DNA from: Actinomycetes bacterium
Lineage (GTDB): Bacteria; Actinomycetota; Coriobacteriia; Anaerosomatales; Anaerosomataceae
Direction: 5' to 3'
NCBI GenBank assembly: GCA_022839745.1
Contig: JALHJB010000032.1
Location: forward strand, 1 to 11,083
DNA: 11,083 nt
Part shown: in pieces, positions 6,388-11,083 of the stretch
Numbering within the stretch: position 1 is the first letter of the stretch
Layout of the letters: each line of letters opens with the position of its first letter
The notes under the pieces: generated by a model
What the model saw: the letters and a program-made list of their open reading frames with translations, nothing else
Database searches by the model: none
Told to the model about the DNA's origin: nothing
Position numbers and translations under genes: made by a program

Positions 6388-7368
6388 GTGCAGCACAGCG
6401 TCAAGAACCTCGAAGCGTACCTTCGCGAGACACTGCACACGCCGATCCGACTGGAGAGCTGGTCCGAGGCAACTACACTGCCCGCCTATCTGACGGGGCA
6501 GTACGACTTCTTCGATGTCACGGTCGGCAACGTCCGGGTCCTGTTCCTGCAAAGCGCCGATGAGCCCGTGCCCAGCGCCGCAAAGAAGCACGAGCTCGCT
6601 CTTCAGCAGTACTGGACCGGACCCGTGGCGTTCGCCTTCGAGCGCATCACCCCTCGCACCCGCCAGCGCATGGTCAGCGAAGGGTTGTCGTTCGTTGTCC
6701 CTGACAATCAGATCTACCTCCCGGCCCTCGGCGTGAACCTCCGGGAGCGGTACCAGGCCAGGCTGCAGACCACAGATCGGCTGCGGCCATCGGCGCAGGT
6801 GTTGTTCCTGTACGTGCTCGCAAACCGCCCCCCCGCATCCAGCACTCCGAGCGGCCTGGCGCGGCGGCTCGGCTACACGGCGATGGCGATGGGGCAGGCC
6901 CTGAACCAGCTCGAGGATGCGAAGCTCGTCCATGTACACAAGGAGGGTCGGGAGCGTCTGTTCGAGCTGGCGGGTCAGCCTACCGATCTCTGGCACCAGG
7001 CCCAACCACTGCTCGCAAGCCCCGTCGGGCGTAGGCACCACCTGGTCGGCGTCACGCCATCGGCGCGCAAGGGACTGATAGCCGGTCTCGGCGCACTGGC
7101 CACCTACTCGACCCTGGCAGAGCCGGCCGTCCCGGCTGTGGCACTCGACAGAGTCACGGCCAAGAGCCTGCTCAATGCTCCTGGCGTCCAGGAACTGCCT
7201 GCCCCCGCTGAGGCCGACCTCGAGGTAGAGGTCTGGACATACAAGCCGACCGTGCTCTCGGAGGGGCCGGCCGTCGACCGGCTTTCGCTCTACCTCTCTC
7301 TGCGAGACGACACCGACGAGAGGGTCCAGTCCGCGCTCGACGAGATGATGCGAGGCGTCACGTGGTAA
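6388..7368 (+). CDS. AbiEi-like winged-helix regulator / probable antitoxin (cassette 1)
   Basis: The protein has 326 residues from the GTG at 6388, with GAAAGAGGGG about 7 nt upstream. Residues 1-120 form an alpha/beta domain ending in TPRTRQRMVSEGL then FVVPDNQIYLPALGV (102-116), a pattern seen in MarR-annotated regulators that sit before nucleotidyltransferases. Residues about 130-195 are a winged helix (SGLARRLGYTAMAMGQALNQ, with the wing HVHKEGRERLFEL). The C-terminal 130 residues carry a second alpha/beta part (KGLIAGLGALATYSTLAEPA). A divergent counterpart with the same order of parts occurs in cassette 2. The 3' end overlaps the nucleotidyltransferase start by 7 nt. The likely role is repressor of the operon through the 6306-6352 operator and antitoxin or regulator for the downstream enzyme; this is inferred from the AbiE family layout and not shown by sequence identity. 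Confidence 0.65.
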   Translation: MQHSVKNLEAYLRETLHTPIRLESWSEATTLPAYLTGQYDFFDVTVGNVRVLFLQSADEPVPSAAKKHELALQQYWTGPVAFAFERITPRTRQRMVSEGLSFVVPDNQIYLPALGVNLRERYQARLQTTDRLRPSAQVLFLYVLANRPPASSTPSGLARRLGYTAMAMGQALNQLEDAKLVHVHKEGRERLFELAGQPTDLWHQAQPLLASPVGRRHHLVGVTPSARKGLIAGLGALATYSTLAEPAVPAVALDRVTAKSLLNAPGVQELPAPAEADLEVEVWTYKPTVLSEGPAVDRLSLYLSLRDDTDERVQSALDEMMRGVTW

Positions 7369-8135
7369 GAGGCTTGAGTGTCTTCAGAGATCATTTCGCC
7401 GGATTCGAGGACCGCTACGTCCTCATCGGAGGAGCCGCTGTGGAAGTGGCGATGGACGAGGCGGGCTTGCAGTTCCGCGTGACCAAGGATCTCGACATCG
7501 TCTTGCACGTCGAGGCGCTTGACGCTGAGTTCGCGACGGCCTTCTGGGCGTTCGTCGCCGACGGAGGCTATGAGTTCAGAGAGAAGAGCACGGCCAAGCC
7601 GACGCTCTACCGGTTCAGCAGGCCAACCGATGAGAGCTTCCCCTACATGCTCGAGCTGTTCTCGCGCAGACCCGAGCTGATCGAAGCGCCGGCCGACTGC
7701 CGCCTGACGCCCTTGCCCATCGCCGAGGAGGTCTCGAGCCTCTCGGCGATCCTGCTCGATGACGACTACTACGACTTCGTCCAGGAGGGCACCAGGGTGA
7801 CCAGCGGATTATCGGTGCTTGCGCCGGAGTACATCGTGCCCCTCAAGGCGCGCGCGTGGATCGACCTGACCGAGCGGCACGAGCGCGGTGAAGACGTCTC
7901 TCGTGGAGACATCAAGAAGCATCGCAACGACATCATCCGGTTGAGCCAGCTGATCTCGCCGAGAGCTCGAATCGCACTTCCCGATTCGATCGGCGCCGAC
8001 ATGGCGGAGTTCGTCGTGCAAGCGTTGAGCGACGGTGCCGATCCAAAGACCTTCGGTGTCATCGGCATGACGCTGCAGGACGTGCGATCGTTGCTGAGAG
8101 CCGTCTACGATCTCGCTGAAGCCGCCTCCGAATAG
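7362..8135 (+). CDS. AbiEii-like nucleotidyltransferase, probable toxin (cassette 1)
   Basis: The protein has 257 residues from the GTG at 7362, which lies within the last codons of the regulator (7-nt overlap, translational coupling). The nucleotidyltransferase core is visible: GGAAVEV (23-29), then R-x-T-x-D-x-D with Arg39, Thr41, Asp43 and Asp45 (RVTKDLDIVL). The matching C-terminal motifs are LKARAWIDL (about 159-167) and DIKKHRNDIIRL (about 181-192). These fit the AbiEii/DUF1814-type polymerase-beta fold, whose members act as toxins in type IV-like toxin-antitoxin and abortive-infection systems, some by adding nucleotides to tRNA ends. All expected acidic residues of the first motif are present, so it is probably active. 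The target is unknown. Length is near the family's usual 250-300. The stop is TAG. Confidence 0.75.
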   Translation: MVRGLSVFRDHFAGFEDRYVLIGGAAVEVAMDEAGLQFRVTKDLDIVLHVEALDAEFATAFWAFVADGGYEFREKSTAKPTLYRFSRPTDESFPYMLELFSRRPELIEAPADCRLTPLPIAEEVSSLSAILLDDDYYDFVQEGTRVTSGLSVLAPEYIVPLKARAWIDLTERHERGEDVSRGDIKKHRNDIIRLSQLISPRARIALPDSIGADMAEFVVQALSDGADPKTFGVIGMTLQDVRSLLRAVYDLAEAASE

Positions 8136-8170
8136 GTGGCGGTTCATCTCCGGCGTGATGGCTTCCGCGT

Positions 8171-8218
8171 GGCATAGGAGTCACCACACTTGTCGGCAAC
8201 TGTGGTCTTTCTTATGCC
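8171..8218 (+). terminator. Long stem-loop after the cassette 1 operon
   Basis: GGCATAGGA (8171-8179) pairs with TCTTATGCC (8210-8218) with one G-U. A second stem, ACCACA (8183-8188) with TGTGGT (8201-8206), closes a 12-nt loop. It begins 36 bp after the nucleotidyltransferase stop, where a terminator is expected. It lacks a T-tract after the stem, so it may instead be a structured 3' end or part of the cassette end. Confidence 0.4.
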
Positions 8219-8220
8219 GC

Positions 8221-8390
8221 GACAATCTGGGCACCAAATCGGGCACCAAGGCGATGTCGGGATCCGACTCGCAGCAACAGGGATGTTTGGGCACCAAGAA
8301 CGGGGCGAAACAGAGCGAAATGGCCGCTGAGCTGCGGCTTTGTCCTCCGCGCACCGCTCGGGATGGCGTGATTTGGTGCCCGATTTCAAG
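8221..8390. repeat. Cassette right-end region, cassette 1
   Basis: No gene is present. The landmarks, in order, are GACAAT (8221), GGGCACCAAATC then GGGCACCAAG (8229-8250), CAACAGGGA (8275), GGGCACCAAG again (8289), CTGAGCTGCG (8327), an inverted GGGCACCAAATC (8370-8381) and GCCCGATTTCA (8378-8388). The same landmarks occur in the same order and at similar spacing at the end of cassette 2 (10743-10915). The GGGCACC units carry the same base as those at this cassette's left end. Confidence 0.7.
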
Positions 8391-8394
8391 CACA

Positions 8395-8584
8395 CAACAG
8401 GGAATCTCAGGCCTGTGACCTGCGGTTTTATGGTGCCCCCAAGGGAATTCGAATCCCTGTTGTGCTTGTGCTAGTTGGTGCTACTTGGTGCTTGTTGGTA
8501 CTCAAGAGCTGCGGCGAGTCCCAATAGTCACCAACGAGCACCAACGAGTACCAAGTATTTGGGCAACAAGTCGGGCAACAATTC
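8395..8584. repeat. 190-bp cassette-boundary repeat, copy 2
   Basis: It has the same length and order as copy 1. CAACAGGGA is at 8395, the TGACCTGCGG block at 8416, the tRNA 3'-end-like part at 8431-8458, TTGGTRCT iterons at 8475, 8485 and 8495, and inverted iterons at 8528, 8538 and 8548. Two GGGCAACAA-type units follow (8561-8584). The right-hand iterons differ from copies 1 and 3 (TCACC, GCACC, GTACC order), and the 12-bp units have A where copy 1 has C. Confidence 0.85.
8431..8458 (-). other. tRNA 3'-end-like fragment in repeat copy 2 (best preserved)
   Basis: On the minus strand the T-stem AGGGA, T-loop TTCGAAT and stem TCCCT pair fully. The acceptor 3' strand TGGGGGC, discriminator A and CCA follow. 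This is the exact 3' part of a tRNA whose 5' acceptor strand would be GCCCCCA; no tRNA body lies upstream. Integrase attachment sites commonly duplicate this tRNA part. Confidence 0.65.
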
Positions 8585-8651
8585 TCGGGATGCGCCCAAT
8601 GCTCGCCTCGCCTACCAAGGAGGCCCCCAGTGTGCACGTGAGCGTCGTGGA

Positions 8652-9521
8652 TCAAGCGTCGACTCCCAGCGCGTGGAGTGCGGCAAGCAGCTCTGCGCAC
8701 AACGCGGCGCACGACGCCGCGATCACGTCGGGCGGCTCTGGTGCCGCTGCCTCGGCCGCGAGCTGACTGCCTGGGGAGCTGACGTTGCCGAAGAGGCCAG
8801 GCACGCTGCCGAGTGCCTCTGCGGTGACTGGCCCGGCGATCTCGTCCTTCAGCAGTCCCGTGAAGCCCTGAGCCAGCTGCGCGCTCGGAATTGCCTGGAG
8901 CAGTCGGAGCACGTCAAGCGCGTCTTTGGGCTTCACCCTATCGCGACGGCCCCGTTCGAGTGCGCCGGCAGCGACTCTCTCGGACAGCTTGATCGTCTTG
9001 GAGATCAGCAGCGCCGTGGGGCCAGCCACCTTCATCGCGAAACCCCGGGCATCCGTAGCTTCCAGCGCACCGATGCGCATGACGCTGTTGTCCACCAGTG
9101 CGGCCTCGAGCCCGTGGACTTTGAGCATCGAACCCTTCTCGTGCTGCGGCACCCGGGCAGCGCGCCGGCCAGCGCCTCCCAAAGCGTCGGGCACGAGCAG
9201 ATCGACGGTCACCTTGGCGGGCACGCCGGCGATCTCGCGCATGGATGCCCAGACGCCCACGAGCTCCCTGCCGTCGCGCTCATCGAGAAAGAACCTGGCC
9301 TTGCGCATCGCCGATGCGATCTCGGGCTCGGCCGAGAGGTGGCGTGGGTCGATCGCGACATCACCATCAGTCGTGAATTCGGCGACGGCGAACTGGGCCG
9401 CACCGGTGTGGAGGTAGATCGCCTGCGCGCCGACGAGCACGAGCGCGTCGCGGTGACCCTCGAGTGCCTCGAGGGCATCGAGAAGCGTCCTGCGGGCGAC
9501 GATGTACTCCTCGCTATACAC
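8652..9521 (-). CDS. Nucleotidyltransferase, probable AbiEii-like toxin (cassette 2)
   Basis: The protein has 289 residues from the GTG at 9521, which overlaps the end of the upstream regulator by 8 nt. The polymerase-beta-type core shows LVGAQAIYLHTG (29-40) followed by TTDGDVAID (50-58) with Asp52 and Asp54 as the probable metal ligands. A third acidic strand, VTVDLLVP, follows near 115. A basic helix with a Lys (LLISKTIKL) and the segment KPKDALDVLRLL match the C-terminal helices of the AbiEii/nucleotidyltransferase group. Sequence similarity to the cassette 1 enzyme is low outside these motifs. The last 40 residues are Ala-rich. It is a plausible toxin or defence enzyme whose target cannot be read from the sequence. 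A longer frame upstream to 10112 lies inside the regulator gene and is not used. Confidence 0.7.
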   Translation of the reverse strand: MYSEEYIVARRTLLDALEALEGHRDALVLVGAQAIYLHTGAAQFAVAEFTTDGDVAIDPRHLSAEPEIASAMRKARFFLDERDGRELVGVWASMREIAGVPAKVTVDLLVPDALGGAGRRAARVPQHEKGSMLKVHGLEAALVDNSVMRIGALEATDARGFAMKVAGPTALLISKTIKLSERVAAGALERGRRDRVKPKDALDVLRLLQAIPSAQLAQGFTGLLKDEIAGPVTAEALGSVPGLFGNVSSPGSQLAAEAAAPEPPDVIAASCAALCAELLAALHALGVDA

Positions 9522-10605
9522 GCCAGGCCTCCTCGTTTGCGAGCATCCATTCGATGAGCGCCTCAGCCTCTTCCGGCCCTCGGCCGGAAGACGTGAGCAG
9601 GTCGGCGGCGGCCTGTGAGGGCGCCACATACCGCAAGCCGTCATCAAGCGTCGTGCGTTCGAAGACGACGCTGTCGAACGGCTCGACGAGAAGCACGTTC
9701 GCCCCCGTCTCGGCGGGAAGAAGGCCGAGCATCTGTGCGGCCTTGTCCAAGCGCTCGACGTAGACGACCGCGAGACGCGCCGGAGCGATCGGGGCCCTCC
9801 GAGCGGCAGCAAGCGAGCCTGAGATCGCGTAGGCAAGACCATCTTCGCCCTGCTGCCGGCGCAGCGCGTCGAGCAGAGCCGGAAGACCTCGCGGCTGCAG
9901 GTAGGACGTAGTGAGGTTGGAGGATCCGAGCGAGTAGTCCCGTGTCCACGCACGCAAGAGGTTGGCCCAGTCGATGCGGGTGATCGGGCCGCGCGGTTCG
10001 CGCTCGACGAGGTCGTCTCGCTCCAGCATCGTGAGCAGTCGCGAGACGTAGCCGGGGTCGATTCCCGCGAGCTTCGCGATCTCTCGTGTTCCGAGCGGCG
10101 GGGCGAAGTCAACGAGCGTCCTTACGAGCCGACCGGCCTTGGCCCCTTTGAGGGAGCGCGCAGGACGCTGCGTCGGCTCGGGATCCCTGTCGGCGCCGAT
10201 CCGCTCGATCGCCACGGCCGGAGCGTTCAGCCGCAGGTACATGTTGCCGGTCAGGTCGATGTAGCCGGCCTCACGCTCGCGCAGACTCTCGCGCGTCCGC
10301 TCGCTCAGGAATCGAGCCACGACGACCGGGATCGCCTCACGGTTCTGCCACAGGCGCATAGCGAATCGAGACACAAGTGGCTCGACGTCCTTCGGGTCGA
10401 GCCGACTCCTTACCTCTATCAACAGGAATGACGCCGTATCATCCGGTCCGACGACCCGCACCACCGCATCCGGTCCAGGGACGTAGGCCCGCCGATCGAT
10501 GACCTCCACACCCCACGTCCGGGGAAGACGTGAGCGAAGTTCGTCCAGCGCTCGGGTAAGAATGGTGTTGTCCGATATATCAGTGTTGCGCATCATGCAC
10601 AACAT
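9514..10605 (-). CDS. Winged-helix regulator with nuclease-like N-domain, probable antitoxin (cassette 2)
   Basis: The protein has 363 residues if started at the ATG at 10605; ATGs at 10596 and 10593 are equally possible, since no strong ribosome binding site is seen. Residues 30-135 look like a small alpha/beta domain of the PD-(D/E)XK type (FLLIEVRSR at 60-68, IPVVVARFLSERTRESL at 92-108, YIDLTGNMYLRL at 115-126). A winged helix lies at about 160-212 (TREIAKLAGIDPGYVSRLLT). The C-terminal third (YAISGSLAAARRAPIAPARL, then VLLVEPFDSVVF) resembles the tail of actinobacterial regulators paired with nucleotidyltransferases. The order of parts is the same as in the cassette 1 regulator. The downstream enzyme gene starts within its final codons. 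The likely role is autorepressor and antitoxin; catalytic nuclease activity is doubtful because a full D-ExK set is not clear. Confidence 0.65.
   Translation of the reverse strand: MLCMMRNTDISDNTILTRALDELRSRLPRTWGVEVIDRRAYVPGPDAVVRVVGPDDTASFLLIEVRSRLDPKDVEPLVSRFAMRLWQNREAIPVVVARFLSERTRESLREREAGYIDLTGNMYLRLNAPAVAIERIGADRDPEPTQRPARSLKGAKAGRLVRTLVDFAPPLGTREIAKLAGIDPGYVSRLLTMLERDDLVEREPRGPITRIDWANLLRAWTRDYSLGSSNLTTSYLQPRGLPALLDALRRQQGEDGLAYAISGSLAAARRAPIAPARLAVVYVERLDKAAQMLGLLPAETGANVLLVEPFDSVVFERTTLDDGLRYVAPSQAAADLLTSSGRGPEEAEALIEWMLANEEAWRV
9528..9534 (-). promoter_or_regulatory. Ribosome binding site for the cassette 2 nucleotidyltransferase
   Basis: GAGGAGG on the minus strand lies 6 nt before the GTG at 9521, inside the last codons of the regulator. 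It decides the start and shows that the two genes are translated together. Confidence 0.75.
10585..10603. promoter_or_regulatory. Imperfect palindrome over the cassette 2 start region
   Basis: GTTGCGC (10585-10591) and GCACAAC (10597-10603) form a 7-bp inverted repeat with one mismatch around ATCAT. A wider pair, GTTGTC near 10567 and GACAAC near 10616, brackets it. It overlaps the regulator's alternative start codons and could be its operator or limit its translation. The evidence is sequence symmetry only. Confidence 0.35.
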
Positions 10606-10742
10606 GGTACTTCTAGACAACTCCTGCCGCAAGTGGCCGCTCCTGAGAGGTCTGGGTGGAGTCCCCACGTACCGCCCTGAGCTGCTGTTTCTCACTCCCG
10701 GAGCCACCTGCGGCGAGAAGGGAGCGTCGGGGATCGCGCCCT

Positions 10743-10915
10743 GACAATTCCCCGCGCAATCGGGCAACAAATCGGGCAACAACCCAGTCGAACGCCGATT
10801 TCGGCAACAGGGACTGCTATTAGGCCGCCTGAGGGCATCTACACCTCCTCTGAGCTGCGCTTTTGCCCCGCGCCCGCTCTCAGCCGCCAGACATTTGTAG
10901 CCCGATTTCACACTC
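10743..10915. repeat. Cassette right-end region, cassette 2
   Basis: No gene is present. The landmarks are GACAAT (10743), GGGCAACAAATC then GGGCAACAA (10762-10785), CAACAGGGA (10805), CTGAGCTGCG (10850) and GCCCGATTTCA (10900-10910). They match those at 8221-8390 in order and roughly in spacing. The 12-bp units carry A, as at this cassette's own left end. Confidence 0.7.
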
Positions 10916-10928
10916 GAAATCGGGCTAC
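10897..10928. repeat. Perfect 13-bp hairpin at the cassette 2 right end
   Basis: GTAGCCCGATTTC (10897-10909) and GAAATCGGGCTAC (10916-10928) form a perfect 13-bp stem with a 6-nt loop, just before repeat copy 3. No T-tract follows, so it is more likely a recombination or protein-binding structure than a terminator. Confidence 0.6.
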
Positions 10929-10938
10929 TCAGGTGCTC

Positions 10939-11083
10939 TGACCTGCGGTTTTATGGTGCCCCCAAGGGAATTCGAATCCTGATTGTGCTTGTGACTATTG
11001 GGACTCGTTGGGACTCGTTGGTACAGCGGAGCTGCGGCGAGTCCCAATAGGTACCAACGAGTACCAACAGTCACCAGGTATTT
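10939..11083. repeat. Cassette-boundary repeat, copy 3 (cut by window end)
   Basis: It starts with the TGACCTGCGG block and has the tRNA-like part (10954-10981), iterons at 10998, 11008 and 11018 of the form TTGGGACTCG/TTGGTAC, and inverted iterons at 11051, 11061 and 11071. The CAACAGGGA upstream of the block in copies 1 and 2 is absent. The copy ends at GTATTT, where the 12-bp units would begin. It marks a third cassette or the array end to the right. Confidence 0.8.
10954..10981 (-). other. tRNA 3'-end-like fragment in repeat copy 3
   Basis: It has the same T-loop, acceptor 3' strand and CCA as the other copies. The 5' T-stem strand is CAGGA, which mismatches TCCCT at two positions. Confidence 0.6.

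Larger units (their letters stand above)
6096..8415 (+). mobile_element. Cassette 1: AbiE-like module between boundary repeats (approximate ends)
   Basis: The 2320-bp unit runs from the conserved TGACCTGCGG block of repeat copy 1 to the same block of copy 2. It contains one two-gene plus-strand operon, its operator, a stem-loop after the operon, and a right-end region related to that of cassette 2. No integrase, transposase or other mobility gene is present, so movement would need an enzyme supplied in trans or located beyond the window. The exact crossover point is unknown, and the ends are set by the repeat. Confidence 0.6.
8416..10938 (-). mobile_element. Cassette 2: AbiE-like module between boundary repeats (approximate ends)
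   Basis: The 2523-bp unit runs from the TGACCTGCGG block of repeat copy 2 to that of copy 3. It holds one two-gene operon read from the minus strand, so its cargo faces the opposite way to cassette 1 while the boundary repeats keep the same direction. As in cassette 1, no mobility gene is present, and the right-end region (10743-10915) is related to that of cassette 1. Confidence 0.6.

Noticed and set aside
8475..9557. A 360-codon plus-strand frame over the cassette 2 nucleotidyltransferase
   Set aside because: It starts within the boundary repeat and has no recognisable motif, while the opposite strand carries the DxD enzyme.

Overview
The window is GC-rich, gene-dense bacterial DNA. GTG starts are common and a PucR/CdaR-type regulator is present, which suggests a high-GC actinobacterium, perhaps an anaerobic lineage near Coriobacteriia. 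That placement is an inference from composition and gene style, not from a marker gene. No rRNA gene, intact tRNA gene, CRISPR array or recombinase gene is visible.

Left part (1-6074), chromosomal. It holds the last codons of an unidentified gene, then an overlapping pair (a small PGPGW-type membrane protein and an SRPBCC/START-like protein). A PucR-family regulator follows on the minus strand, with a divergently placed DUF1269-like protein. A three-gene plus-strand run comes next: a radical SAM protein with C-terminal SPASM-like cysteines, an eight-helix UPF0104/LPG-synthase-TM-type membrane protein that overlaps it, and a family 2 glycosyltransferase. The run looks like a lipid or envelope modification pathway. 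It is damaged twice: the radical SAM frame has an in-frame TAG at codon 311, and the glycosyltransferase is cut off at about half length where the repeat region begins.

Right part (6075-11083), a tandem cassette array. A ~190-bp repeat occurs at 6075-6264, 8395-8584 and 10939-11083 (the last runs off the window). Each copy holds a 28-nt tRNA 3'-end-like segment (T-arm, acceptor 3' strand and CCA on the minus strand). This is followed by two sets of three 10-bp-phased iterons in opposite orientation and, in the two complete copies, by two 12-bp direct repeats (GGGCAMCAAATC type). The repeats delimit two units of 2320 and 2523 bp. The right ends of the two units are also related to each other (8221-8390 and 10743-10915). 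Neither unit carries a recombinase.

Each cassette carries one two-gene operon of the same general design: a winged-helix regulator whose 3' end overlaps, by 7 or 8 nt, the GTG start of a DxD nucleotidyltransferase. This is the layout of AbiE/type IV-like toxin-antitoxin and phage-defence modules. The two operons differ strongly in sequence and face opposite ways, so they look like independently acquired variants placed in one mobile format. Cassette 1 has a clear operator (GCATACTAAA inverted repeat). I interpret the right half as a site-specific, integrase-less array of AbiE-like modules that ends a truncated chromosomal operon.
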